Below are positions 45,246 through 54,025 of a stretch of DNA of 64,000 nt, piece after piece. The translations under genes and the position numbers were made by a program. Within the stretch, counting starts at the first letter, position 1; each line of letters starts with the position of its first letter. Origin of the DNA: Saccharospirillum sp039982735 (GTDB taxonomy: Bacteria; Pseudomonadota; Gammaproteobacteria; Pseudomonadales; Natronospirillaceae); contig NZ_JBDWXV010000011.1 of assembly GCF_039982735.1 (NCBI RefSeq), positions 62,001 through 126,000 on the forward strand, read 5' to 3'. The notes beneath the pieces were generated by a model. The model was not told the DNA's origin. It did no database searches and was given only the letters and a program-made list of their open reading frames with translations.

Positions 45246-46049
45246 ATGAAATGGTATCTGGCCCAGATGATCAGTTCACGGTATCTGCAGGAAAACCTCG
45301 ATTCGGTTGACCGGCATTTGGCGGCTGCCGCCGAGACCGGTGCCGATGCGGTGCAACTGCCTGAAATGTTTGCGGTGTTCGGCGGCGGTGTCGCCACGGA
45401 ACTGGCTGCCAGCGAGCGTGAGTTCACCGGACCGGTTGGACAGCACCTGCGCGACGCTGCCTGCCGCTACAAACTCTGGATTGTGGCCGGAACATTGCCG
45501 GTCTACGCCCCGAACGAGGCGAAACCCCGGGCACGAATGCATGTGATCGATGACCAGGGCGAGGTGCGGGCCCATTACGATAAAATCCACCTCTTTGATG
45601 CCGCCGTGAGTGACGCCCAGGGCCGCTATCGTGAATCCGACCACTACCAGCCCGGAGGTGAAGTCGTCACTCTGGAGACCCCCTGGGGCCACTGGGGGCT
45701 GAGTGTGTGTTACGACTTGCGTTTCCCCGAGCTATACCGGCTGCAACGCAACCGGGGTGTAGATACGTTTGTGGTGCCTTCGGCCTTCACCTGGTCCACC
45801 GGGCAGGCTCACTGGGAAGTGCTGTGCCGTGCCCGGGCCATCGAAAATGCGTGTTATCTGGTCGCCGCCAATCAGGGTGGAAAACACGATGAAAAACGCC
45901 ATACGTGGGGCCACAGCCTGATGGTTGACCCCTGGGGTGAGGTTGACAGCGTCGGGGAAGGCGAGCAAGGGGTTACCCAGACGACTGACCTTGGGCGGGT
46001 TGAGTCCGTGCGGCTGAAGATGCCGACGCAGGAACATCGCAGACTTTAG
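45246..46049 (+). CDS. Carbon-nitrogen hydrolase (Nit1/NIT-like)
   Basis: A 267-residue nitrilase-superfamily amidase. The catalytic triad is Glu40 (QLPEMFAVFGG), Lys113 (YDKIHLFDA) and Cys155 (LSVCYDLRFPELYR). The close match to the Nit1/YbeM group suggests hydrolysis of a side-product such as deaminated glutathione, which is inference. It starts at ATG 45246 after CAGGAGAG. It lies behind yhdP on the same strand. Confidence 0.88.
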   Translation: MKWYLAQMISSRYLQENLDSVDRHLAAAAETGADAVQLPEMFAVFGGGVATELAASEREFTGPVGQHLRDAACRYKLWIVAGTLPVYAPNEAKPRARMHVIDDQGEVRAHYDKIHLFDAAVSDAQGRYRESDHYQPGGEVVTLETPWGHWGLSVCYDLRFPELYRLQRNRGVDTFVVPSAFTWSTGQAHWEVLCRARAIENACYLVAANQGGKHDEKRHTWGHSLMVDPWGEVDSVGEGEQGVTQTTDLGRVESVRLKMPTQEHRRL

Positions 46050-46058
46050 CGCCGTTCT

Positions 46059-46847
46059 CTATACCTGCCAGGAAAACAACCGGGGCTCAGCGATGGCGCT
46101 TTCCGGACTCAGTTGTGCTTCGCTGACCTGTATTTGGCCGTTGCGATGCAGAGCGATCCAGGTGCGACACCGGCTGGCATAGTGATCCGAGGTGATGGTC
46201 TGGGCAGACAGGATGCGTTCCCAGCCTCTGGGCACACCGGTATCCGGCAATTGTTCATCGGGTTGGGGGTGCGGGTCTGCCAGTATGGGCAAGTTGGCCA
46301 GCTCTGCCGGTTGCCAGGGCATCATCTCAAGTCGGTCATGGTGTGCAGCCATCTGTGTACGGGCCAGCTCGACCTTGGGCCAGGGCGTGTTCAGGGCATC
46401 GTTGCTGAGCCCGTGAATGCCGGGCGCCAGCCATTGACCATTCGGGTGGTCGGAACTGAACCAGAACAGGCCGGTTGCATCAAACAACACCAGGTTGAAG
46501 CCGGCGTATTGATCGATGTCGGGGAGCAGTGACTGGTGAAAGGTGCTGATGTCGTGCGATTGTCGCAAAAACGCCAGCGGCAGTTCGCCCCGGCTGCGCT
46601 GGCCTGTCTTACCCAGATACCCCGGGCGAATGTTGGTCAGCATGGCGATTCGGCCTTTGGCGTCTACCGCCAGCCAGGTGCCTCCGGCTTTAAGGTCCCG
46701 ACCGGCCAGCACGGGTGCATCGTGCGGCACGGACGGCTCCCACCAGTGCATGGCTTCGGCTGGCCGGTCCAGAAATTCATCGCGGTTGGCGGTCAGTAGC
46801 AGGGGCCAGTCGTGCCCGGGTCGGTAATTGACTACGCAAAGACACAT
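46059..46847 (-). CDS. NRDE family protein (TANGO2-like)
   Basis: A 262-residue protein whose first residues MCLCVVNYRPGHDWPLLLTANRDEFL carry the NRDE motif of this family, which is related to eukaryotic TANGO2. The N-terminal Cys2 would be a nucleophile after Met removal, as in Ntn hydrolases. The activity is not established. Other family pieces are AGRDLKAGGTWLAVD and AMLTNIR. Its start meets the stop of the VOC gene at 46847, so the two form an operon. Confidence 0.85.
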   Translation of the reverse strand: MCLCVVNYRPGHDWPLLLTANRDEFLDRPAEAMHWWEPSVPHDAPVLAGRDLKAGGTWLAVDAKGRIAMLTNIRPGYLGKTGQRSRGELPLAFLRQSHDISTFHQSLLPDIDQYAGFNLVLFDATGLFWFSSDHPNGQWLAPGIHGLSNDALNTPWPKVELARTQMAAHHDRLEMMPWQPAELANLPILADPHPQPDEQLPDTGVPRGWERILSAQTITSDHYASRCRTWIALHRNGQIQVSEAQLSPESAIAEPRLFSWQV

Positions 46848-47230
46848 TATTCGTTCATCGCCATGCTGTGCAGCGCCACCCGGTTGCCTTCGCTGTCACG
46901 AATGACGGCTCGGAAACCAAAGGGCGCCAGCGAATGGATGGGTTGTTCAATGGTACCGCCCCGGGGTTCAACCTGCGCCATTGCCAGCTTCAATCGCCCA
47001 TGGCAGTTAAGGTAGGGCAGTGGGCCCAGCCCGCCGGGCGCTGACGATTGCAGTATGAGCGCTATGGCAACCTCACCCCGGCTGTGCCGGAAAACCGCCA
47101 TATCGGTCTGGGGACGCTGGTCGTCGAGCGTCCAGTCGAGCACTGGCTGATAAAAGGCGATGGCCCGGTCGAGATCCACAACGGGAATGTCCAGCCAGAT
47201 GAGAGGATTTGAGCGAATCAGTGGGGGCAT
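46847..47230 (-). CDS. VOC superfamily glyoxalase-like protein
   Basis: A 127-residue protein of the vicinal oxygen chelate fold, made of two beta-alpha-beta-beta-beta units. It shows the YQPVLDW segment, the LNCHGRLKLAMAQVEPRGG strand/helix and a C-terminal GFRAVIRDSEGNRVALHS with the conserved acidic residue. Such proteins are dioxygenases, lyases or resistance factors; which one this is cannot be told. Its stop shares bases with the start of the NRDE gene. Confidence 0.75.
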   Translation of the reverse strand: MPPLIRSNPLIWLDIPVVDLDRAIAFYQPVLDWTLDDQRPQTDMAVFRHSRGEVAIALILQSSAPGGLGPLPYLNCHGRLKLAMAQVEPRGGTIEQPIHSLAPFGFRAVIRDSEGNRVALHSMAMNE

Positions 47231-47311
47231 GAGGGGTGAACCAGATCAGTTTCGGATTACAGAGCGTTAAACAGAACGGCAGCGCCCGATCGGTAAACGA
47301 GACAAGCGGGA

Positions 47312-47500
47312 TTACAGCCAGGAGGCCAGGGTCTGTTGGATCTGGTCGATCCAGGTCAGCGGGTGTTGACCGCCTGCGTCGGCACTGACCGGGTTTCTCA
47401 TGAAATAACCGGGTGTCACCTCGGGCTGCCCGAGCGCCATATACAGGGCCGTAATGGCAAGTGTAACCGCGGTAAGTGTAAACAGTGTTGAACCTTTCAT
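47312..47500 (-). CDS. Small single-pass membrane protein, 62 residues
   Basis: The family is not recognised. It has one N-terminal hydrophobic helix (residues about 5-23) and a short polar tail (to LASWL). ACAGGTACAGGG lies before ATG 47500, in a reasonable position for translation. It sits alone between the VOC gene and the DUF1338 gene. Confidence 0.5.
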   Translation of the reverse strand: MKGSTLFTLTAVTLAITALYMALGQPEVTPGYFMRNPVSADAGGQHPLTWIDQIQQTLASWL

Positions 47501-47638
47501 CCCTGTACCTGACCTGTTTGAGTAAGTGCTGAGTCTGTCAACAACCCAGCCAGTCTAGCACCAAGATCCTATGCCCGAAAGTGACGGGGAAAGGGGTGGC
47601 CCGCAAATGCGGTCAGGCCACCGGAAGGATGGTCGATG

Positions 47639-48448
47639 TCAGGAGTCCTTGCGCATATCGGTTGATTCGAAAATTTTGTCGGCGCTGGCGGCTACAAAAC
47701 CCTGGTAGAGGTTGCCTTCTTCGTCATGGTAACGCTTGGCAAACTCGTAGTAGCAGGTGGTCACGTCGTGTTGCTTGCCATCGGCGAAAGTAAAGGGCTG
47801 TACGCTGGCCTTGGTAGATCCCTGTTCGAGCAACACCGCTGGTGACCCCTTCACCCGTCCACCGGCTTCATTGATGCTGAACCCTAACTCTTCAATCATC
47901 TGGTTCATCTGTTCAATGTCGTTAATGCCATTGAGGGCGTTCACATTGATGGTGAAGTGGTTGCAGCGCAGGCCAATCACGCTAAGCCAGGCGGCGTATT
48001 CGGATTCACTGGCCAGTTGCTCGTAGTCTTCATAAGACGGTGTCTGCCACAACGGCCCGCGCCAGAAGATGGAGGCATCGGCCACGTCATCCGGATTGAT
48101 CTGATCGACGAGGCGTCGAACGAGAGTTTGGGCGGAGTCGGTCAGTTCCTCAACGCGCAGCTCACTGAGAAAAATGCGCGGCATGTCGGGGCTCGGCGGA
48201 ATATAGCCGAACGCATCCAGCTTCTTAGAGGGAAAGTGGTAGGGTTCATACCGGCTGTAGCCCATGTCGAGAATGAAGGGCTCAAGGTGTTTCAGCTGGA
48301 TGGGGCCAATATTGAAGGTGCGAAAGGCAACGTGGTCATTCTGAACCACTTCACCCCGGGCAGTGAGGGCATTGGCAATGGCCTCTGCCTGGGGGGTCAT
48401 GTTGATGTAGTCCTGCCACAGGTTGTCAAAAAACGCGTCGATCTTCAT
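47639..48448 (-). CDS. DUF1338 family protein (2-oxoadipate dioxygenase/decarboxylase-like)
   Basis: A 269-residue member of DUF1338, an iron-dependent family whose characterised members turn 2-oxoadipate into D-2-hydroxyglutarate in lysine breakdown (YdcJ/HglS). Likely metal ligands are His39 (NDHVAFRTF), His164 (RCNHFTINVN) and Glu235 (CYYEFAKRY), matching the His-His-Glu set. It is shorter than YdcJ, so the substrate may differ. It stands alone here, with no other lysine-pathway gene near. Confidence 0.78.
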   Translation of the reverse strand: MKIDAFFDNLWQDYINMTPQAEAIANALTARGEVVQNDHVAFRTFNIGPIQLKHLEPFILDMGYSRYEPYHFPSKKLDAFGYIPPSPDMPRIFLSELRVEELTDSAQTLVRRLVDQINPDDVADASIFWRGPLWQTPSYEDYEQLASESEYAAWLSVIGLRCNHFTINVNALNGINDIEQMNQMIEELGFSINEAGGRVKGSPAVLLEQGSTKASVQPFTFADGKQHDVTTCYYEFAKRYHDEEGNLYQGFVAASADKIFESTDMRKDS

Positions 48449-48671
48449 CTAAGTCTCCAGCGAGTATAGGGGTTGGCCTGGTGGTTAAACCAGACGATGC
48501 AGGCAGTCTACTGAGCTGCGCTCACAGCGGTTATCAGCAGCACGCCGTCACTTTGTGAATGCGCGACCTTTACGGTTGTCTGGCTGAGCAGCCGCTTCTG
48601 GACTAGGCTTTTGCTATGGCAAGTTATTTGTCGTCCGGGTTGGACGTTTGCCAGCGATCGGAGGGTTTCAA

Positions 48672-49814
48672 TTGACGCGTTGTGTGAAGCTTGGCCAATC
48701 CACTCTGTCCGATCCCGAGGCGGCCGTTCGGGACTTGCATCAGCAAATCAGTCAGCCTGACGCCAGTCTGGTGATCTTTTTTTGCTCGAGTCGCTACGAC
48801 CTGGCTATTCTGGCCAATACGCTTAATCAGCTGTTTGTTGACACCCCTGTCGTTGGCTGTACCACTGCCGGAGAAATAGGACCAGCGGGGTATTGTGATC
48901 ACAGTATCAGTGGGGCCAGCTTCCCGGCCGATCACTTTGTGGCTTCCGTGGCACGGCTCGACAGTCTGAAGTCAGCGGAAGTCGGCCGTTTGCAAACCTT
49001 TGCTCATAGTCTGGTGCTGCGCCATGAGCACAGCAAGGGCGAATTACCCAATACGTTTGCCATGCTACTGATCGATGGCGTTTCCCAGCGCGAAGACGCT
49101 GTAACCCGAACGCTGTTTAATAGCTTACCCACCATTCCCATTGTGGGAGGGTCGACAGGCGATGACCTGGTGTTCAAGGATACCTGGGTGTTTCATCAGG
49201 GTCTGTTTCACACCAATAGTGCTCTGATGTTGCTGATGTCGACCCGTTGTTCCATTGCGCCGGTGAAGTCCCAGCACTTTGTTGCGACCGATCAGCGTCT
49301 GGTGATCACGGCTGCAGATCCGGAGCGGCGCCTGGTGACTGAAATCAACGGATTGCCCGCTGCCGCCGAATACGCTCGCCTGACCGGTGTTGATGTTGAT
49401 GATTTGAACCTGATGCGGTTTGCAGCCTCACCGGTGGTGGTGATGATCGAAGGCAAGGAATACGTGCGGTCAATTCGACAGGCTAACCCGGATGGCAGCC
49501 TGAGCTTTTACTGCGCCATTGAAGCCGGCCTGGTGTTCCGGGTTGCCCGGGGTGTGGATCTGATTGAAAACCTGCGACTATCTCTGGAGTCTGTGCGGCA
49601 AACTCTGGGCTCGCCGCAAGTGATGCTGGCGTTTGATTGTGTGCTGCGCAAGCTCGAGATGGGGCAAAATGACGATACTGCCCGGGCGAGTGCGCTGACG
49701 CAGGCCTGTAATACCCTTGGCTTTAATTCCTATGGAGAGCAGTTCGGCGGTGTGCACGTAAACCAGACCTTTACCGGTCTGGCGATCGGGTATCCGGAGG
49801 GGGGGCAGTCATGA
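48672..49814 (+). CDS. FIST domain-containing sensor protein
   Basis: A 380-residue soluble protein with FIST_N (about 1-190, with SLVIFFCSSRYDLAILAN, VGCTTAGEIGP and IVGGSTGDD) and FIST_C (about 200-375). FIST proteins are thought to bind small ligands such as amino acids and to act as signal-input modules for partners. I choose TTG 48672, six bases after GGAGGG (48660-48665), over an in-frame TTG at 48648. Its TGA overlaps the ATG of the GGDEF-EAL gene (ATGA), so the pair is co-translated and probably works as one signalling unit. Confidence 0.85.
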   Translation: MTRCVKLGQSTLSDPEAAVRDLHQQISQPDASLVIFFCSSRYDLAILANTLNQLFVDTPVVGCTTAGEIGPAGYCDHSISGASFPADHFVASVARLDSLKSAEVGRLQTFAHSLVLRHEHSKGELPNTFAMLLIDGVSQREDAVTRTLFNSLPTIPIVGGSTGDDLVFKDTWVFHQGLFHTNSALMLLMSTRCSIAPVKSQHFVATDQRLVITAADPERRLVTEINGLPAAAEYARLTGVDVDDLNLMRFAASPVVVMIEGKEYVRSIRQANPDGSLSFYCAIEAGLVFRVARGVDLIENLRLSLESVRQTLGSPQVMLAFDCVLRKLEMGQNDDTARASALTQACNTLGFNSYGEQFGGVHVNQTFTGLAIGYPEGGQS

Positions 49815-51907
49815 CGTCCAGGTCGCCTGCAGGGCATGCGGCAGAGGCCGGTGCGCCCGGGTCAGAAGCCGAGATTCGCCGGCTCAATAAAATCATCGAC
49901 GCCCTGATGGACCGATCCGAACGCAGCATGTCGCAACAGGGGTCTGACTTCGGGCTGTTTCAGACGGCGCTGACACTTGAAGCGACGGTGCAGCAGCGCA
50001 CTCAGGAACTGGCGCGAGCGCTGGAATACAACGAGCACATCACCGAGAACCTCTACCGGCTGACGCGGGATCTGAAAGAGGAAATTAACCAGCGCAAGCG
50101 GGCTGAAGCTTTGCGCACCGGTCAGTATGACATTCTGGAACTGATTGCTGCCCACGCGCCTCTGGAATCCATCTTGCGTCAATTGGCGCATTGGGTTGAA
50201 GCTCAGGGGCATGTTGGGCTGGCATCGATCCTGTTGCTAGACGACAGCGGCAAAACCATAGGTCAGAGTATCGCCCCGAGTTTGCCGGAAGACTACTGCC
50301 GTGCGCTGATTGGTGTCGATATTGGGCCCAGGGCGGGTTCCTGCGGTACCGCCATGTATTTAAACCAGACCATTGAAGTCTCTGACATCGCGACCGACCC
50401 GCTCTGGGATGACTATCGTGAGCTGGCACTTGGCGTCGGGCTGAAGGCGTGCTGGTCCACTCCCATCACTACCCAGTCAAACCAGGTGTTGGGGTCGTTC
50501 GCTATTTATTATCGGGATGTGCGAGGCCCCAGTGAAGAGCAGCGGGTGCTCATCGCGTCAGCCGTTCACCTGGCAGGCATTGCGATTGATCGGGCCCGGG
50601 CCGAGGCCCGGATTCAATACATGGCGCATCACGATGAGCTGACTGGTTTGCCCAACCGGTCGCTGTTGCAGGATCGAATTGACGGGGCCATCGAATCGGC
50701 GAGGCGCCGGCAGTCGCGCACTGCGGTCTTGATGATTGACCTCGACCGGTTCAAACACGTGAACGACTCCCTGGGTCACCAAACCGGCGACGTGTTGCTC
50801 AAAGAGGTAGCCGGACGGCTTCAACGCTGTGTTCGCAGCAGCGATACCATAGCCCGCCTGGGCGGCGACGAATTTGTCATCAGTCTGCCGGACATCGGTT
50901 TTGACACAACCGCCTCAACGGTGGCGGCCAAGGTTATGCATGAGCTGGAAGCACCGTTTTTTGTCAGGAATCAACCGCTCAAGCTGGGCGCCAGCATCGG
51001 CATCAGCCTCTACCCGGAAGACGGTGACAGCGCACACGATTTGTTGCGTACCGCCGACACCGCCATGTACTCGGCGAAAAAGAGCGGGCGGGGTCAGTAT
51101 TGTTATTTTACCCATGAACTGAACCAGGCAGCCCATGAACACCTGGTGTTGTTATCGCAGTTGCAGCATGCCATCCGCAATGATGAATTCGAGTTGTATT
51201 ATCAGCCTTTGTATCGCCTTTCGGACAACCGCCTGACCGGTGCCGAAGCCTTGCTGCGCTGGAACCATCCCGACCGTGGCGTGCTGGCGCCTGGCGAGTT
51301 CATGTACCTGCTCGAAGAACATGGGCTGATGGTCGAAGTGGGCCACTGGGTGTTGCAAACGGCTTGCGCTGAAGCTGCGAACTGGCATCTTCAGGGCTTG
51401 CCGTGTCGGGTTTCGGTGAATCTGGCGGCAGACCAGTTCTACCGGGGCAATGTGCTGCAATCGGTGAAAACCGCTCTGGCCACCTCGGGCCTTGCAGCCG
51501 ATCAGTTGTTGCTGGAGTTTACCGAGACGGTCTTGCTGCATCATTCCGACAGCATTATTGCCATCATGCATCAGCTCAAACGGCTGGGCGTCCAGTTGTC
51601 ACTGGACGATTTTGGAACCGGCTATTCATCCTTGTCCTACCTGCACCGTTTTCCGGTCGATCAGTTGAAAATTGACCGGTCCTTCATCAGCGCCATTGAT
51701 GATTACTCCAGTGCGATGGACATCGTGACCAGCATCATTCAACTGGCGTCCAGCCTGGGAATTCAGAGTGTTGCCGAAGGGCTGGAAACCCGGGCGCAAG
51801 AACAAACACTGACCCGTCTGCAGTGCAATTTTGGCCAGGGTTATTTCCTTGGCCACCCGATGCCGGCAGCGGATTTTGCCAGCATGCTGGCCCGTGATGC
51901 CGAGTAG
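49811..51907 (+). CDS. GAF-GGDEF-EAL cyclic-di-GMP protein
   Basis: A 698-residue cytoplasmic c-di-GMP enzyme with no membrane helix. A coiled coil (about 18-105) leads to a GAF domain (about 110-265), a GGDEF domain (motif GGDEF at 351-355, inhibitory RxxD at 342-345) and an EAL domain (Glu479-Ala-Leu in GAEALLRW, plus LSLDDFGTGYSS). Both catalytic motifs look intact, so it may make or break c-di-GMP. It overlaps the FIST gene by four bases, which points to ligand control through the FIST protein. Confidence 0.92.
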   Translation: MTSRSPAGHAAEAGAPGSEAEIRRLNKIIDALMDRSERSMSQQGSDFGLFQTALTLEATVQQRTQELARALEYNEHITENLYRLTRDLKEEINQRKRAEALRTGQYDILELIAAHAPLESILRQLAHWVEAQGHVGLASILLLDDSGKTIGQSIAPSLPEDYCRALIGVDIGPRAGSCGTAMYLNQTIEVSDIATDPLWDDYRELALGVGLKACWSTPITTQSNQVLGSFAIYYRDVRGPSEEQRVLIASAVHLAGIAIDRARAEARIQYMAHHDELTGLPNRSLLQDRIDGAIESARRRQSRTAVLMIDLDRFKHVNDSLGHQTGDVLLKEVAGRLQRCVRSSDTIARLGGDEFVISLPDIGFDTTASTVAAKVMHELEAPFFVRNQPLKLGASIGISLYPEDGDSAHDLLRTADTAMYSAKKSGRGQYCYFTHELNQAAHEHLVLLSQLQHAIRNDEFELYYQPLYRLSDNRLTGAEALLRWNHPDRGVLAPGEFMYLLEEHGLMVEVGHWVLQTACAEAANWHLQGLPCRVSVNLAADQFYRGNVLQSVKTALATSGLAADQLLLEFTETVLLHHSDSIIAIMHQLKRLGVQLSLDDFGTGYSSLSYLHRFPVDQLKIDRSFISAIDDYSSAMDIVTSIIQLASSLGIQSVAEGLETRAQEQTLTRLQCNFGQGYFLGHPMPAADFASMLARDAE

Positions 51908-51913
51908 CCTGAG

Positions 51914-52984
51914 TTACACTGTGCCGGTTGCGGCTGACTCAAATACTTCGAGCCGTCGGGTTGGCCAGTTCAAAATGGCGGTCCGGCTGATCATCTTTTT
52001 TGCCAGCTGTGGCTGGCAATCACGAATCACTGTGGCGGTAAAGTCGGCCATAAAGCGCGCCTTCATTTCAGCCCGTGCCCGATCGGGGCCGGGTTCCTGA
52101 TAGGGAGCCGACGAGAGCAGCAGAAAGCCGTCATCGGGAATGCGGCCCTTATCCATATTGCCCTGAATAATGCCCGCTGCCTTTTGGATGGGGTGCGATA
52201 AATCCGGGCTGAATGGGCCGATGATCAGCGCGATGTTGGGGACGTGCAAAAAATCAAAGCCGCGACCGACGCACAGCGTCCATTCCCGGTGCTCGACGGC
52301 CAGTTCACGGTCGGTGCTGCGAATCTCGGCGATATGGCGGATATTGCCTTCCAATAGTGGCATCAGGTCACGCCGTACCTGACCGGGCATGTCGTTGAAC
52401 ATGGCTTCCAGACGGGCGGGCAAGTCCGGGTGTTGCTCTGAGACCAGTGTAGAGAGGTCGAGTCGTTTGTCTGCCTTGTTGTGCAGGATGAGAGCATCTT
52501 CGTCGGTCTCAAAACCACAGACCAGTGGGTAAACGCTTTGATGGCCAGCCCCGAAAATGGCCTCGACTTGCGCTTTAATGCCTTGCGCATGCGCCAGCGC
52601 CGCTTCGTGATCGCAATTGAACCCCGCACAGCCGCGCGCGGTATCGCCTCTGGAAAAGTGATAGGTGATGATCACCAGTACGCGCCGCTCCTGACGGATC
52701 GAGTCACTGACCATATCCGCCAGAAGATCTCCCAAATAAGGCCAGCCGAGGTCGAAGATGCCACCGAGGTTGCGAAACGGGCGAATGATGCCCAGCGGGG
52801 TTTGGGTGGCGTGGGGCAGGTGGATGCGACCGTCCATGCATTTCAGAGCGATGATTTCAGTGCTGTGTTCAGCCTGGTAACGCTGTCGCGCCAGGTGATT
52901 TTCAGGGTCGCAAAAGCGTTTCGAATGGGTGCGGCTCAGGTCGAGCAGCCAGTCGATGCGGTCCTGAATCGGGCGGGTATGCAT
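51914..52984 (-). CDS. CsoSCA-type carbonic anhydrase-like protein
   Basis: A 356-residue soluble protein whose motifs resemble the shell carbonic anhydrase of carboxysomes. Beta-class features are Cys49-x-Asp51-x-Arg53 in LKCMDGR, then His109 (TYHFSRGDTARGC) and Cys119, the expected Cys-His-Cys zinc set with the Asp-Arg dyad. Spacings (C to H 60, H to C 10) are close to those I recall for CsoSCA. No other carboxysome gene is in the window. Function as carbonic anhydrase is inferred and not shown. It stands alone, convergent with the GGDEF-EAL gene. Confidence 0.6.
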   Translation of the reverse strand: MHTRPIQDRIDWLLDLSRTHSKRFCDPENHLARQRYQAEHSTEIIALKCMDGRIHLPHATQTPLGIIRPFRNLGGIFDLGWPYLGDLLADMVSDSIRQERRVLVIITYHFSRGDTARGCAGFNCDHEAALAHAQGIKAQVEAIFGAGHQSVYPLVCGFETDEDALILHNKADKRLDLSTLVSEQHPDLPARLEAMFNDMPGQVRRDLMPLLEGNIRHIAEIRSTDRELAVEHREWTLCVGRGFDFLHVPNIALIIGPFSPDLSHPIQKAAGIIQGNMDKGRIPDDGFLLLSSAPYQEPGPDRARAEMKARFMADFTATVIRDCQPQLAKKMISRTAILNWPTRRLEVFESAATGTV

Positions 52985-53398
52985 GGCGCGAATCTCTGCA
53001 GGGTCTTATCCGCAGTATAAGGGGCAAGCTCCCGGTTTGGCGAATGCCCGGCCGCGCTCGCCATTCTGTTTCGGCTTCTGGTAGTCTTCGAAGGTTGATT
53101 ATTGCCTAATCACGTATCGGAGATTGGTCTAACTGAGTTGCCTGGAGTCTGTATCAGCCACCGGTAAAGCCTTTCTGGGTGGTGCGACATCTCGCTCGGC
53201 GTGAATCCGTCCATGGAGCCTTGTTCGCAGGATATGAACCCCATCCATGGGATTCACCCCTCGGGCTCGCTTCGCTCATGCTAAAACGCTCCTGGCGTTT
53301 TAGTCCCTGCTGCGAACTACCCCGGATAGGCTTAACCGGCGTCTGCCACTCACTTTATTGCAAATTCCGAATGTGAATTATCTACTTTGGAGATTTTT
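52985..53398. other. 414-base divergent spacer holding repeat copy 3
   Basis: Nearly all of 53111-53375 is the structured repeat. The short segment 52985-53110 should carry the promoter of the carbonic-anhydrase-like gene. The sequence just before LysE (CTACTTTGGAGA) supplies its ribosome site. No gene is seen. Confidence 0.55.
53111..53375. repeat. Structured intergenic repeat, copy 3 (degenerate ends)
   Basis: An 87-base core (53227-53313) is the reverse complement of the core of copy 1 (8150-8236) with six mismatches and no gaps. Inner arms CACCGGTAAAGCCT (53159-53172) and AGGCTTAACCGGCG (53328-53341) pair with each other but differ from the arms of the other copies. The ends (CACGTATCGGAGATTGG at 53111 and GCAAATTCCGAATGTG to 53375) are degenerate versions of the copy 1 and copy 2 termini. 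It separates two divergent genes. Confidence 0.65.
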
Positions 53399-54025
53399 AT
53401 GCCCGCCTGGTGGCCTTTTGTATTGGTCTATACCGCCGCTGTAATCAGCCCGGGGCCGGATTTTGCGCTGGTGGTTAAATCGGCGCTTACCCGGGGTAAG
53501 CGTGCCAGCACGCTGAATGCCCTGGGCATAGGTTTGGGGGTTACTCTCCATACCCTGGTTGCAGTGCTTGGTGTGTCGGCCCTGGTGCAGTCGAGCCGGT
53601 GGCTGGCGATGACGCTGCCCTGGCTGGGTATCGGGTATCTGTTGTATCTGGGCTGGGGTGGGTTGAACGCGCAACCGACTCCGCCAGGCCAACCACTAGA
53701 CAGCTCCGCAAGAATCAGCGACCGGGGTGATTTCTGGCAGGGGTTTCTGACCAATGTGCTGAACCCGAAGGCGCTGCTGTTTTTCTCGGCCATCTTGCTG
53801 CAGTTGGTAGACGGCCTGAACGGATGGATGCAGTCTGCCCTGGTTGGTTATGTGTTTGTGGTGACTAGCCTGTGGTTTGGTCTGGTTGGCTGGGTATTGT
53901 CGCAACCGGTTTTACAGCGCCGGTTTTTAACCCGGCGCCACTGGATCGACCGGGGCGCCGGAGTGATTTTTGTTGCCTTGTCGCTGCTGTTTATTTGGGA
54001 CTGGTGGCAGCGCTGGATGCTTTAA
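53399..54025 (+). CDS. LysE family amino acid exporter
   Basis: A 208-residue inner-membrane protein of the LysE/RhtB family with about six hydrophobic helices. The family opening is SPGPDFALVVKSALTRGKRAS, and the middle has GFLTNVLNPKALLFFSAIL with the conserved NPK. ATG 53399 follows GGAG with a seven-base gap. The gene's last 35 bases overlap the 3' end of the convergent RarD gene. The exported amino acid is unknown. Confidence 0.86.
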   Translation: MPAWWPFVLVYTAAVISPGPDFALVVKSALTRGKRASTLNALGIGLGVTLHTLVAVLGVSALVQSSRWLAMTLPWLGIGYLLYLGWGGLNAQPTPPGQPLDSSARISDRGDFWQGFLTNVLNPKALLFFSAILLQLVDGLNGWMQSALVGYVFVVTSLWFGLVGWVLSQPVLQRRFLTRRHWIDRGAGVIFVALSLLFIWDWWQRWML

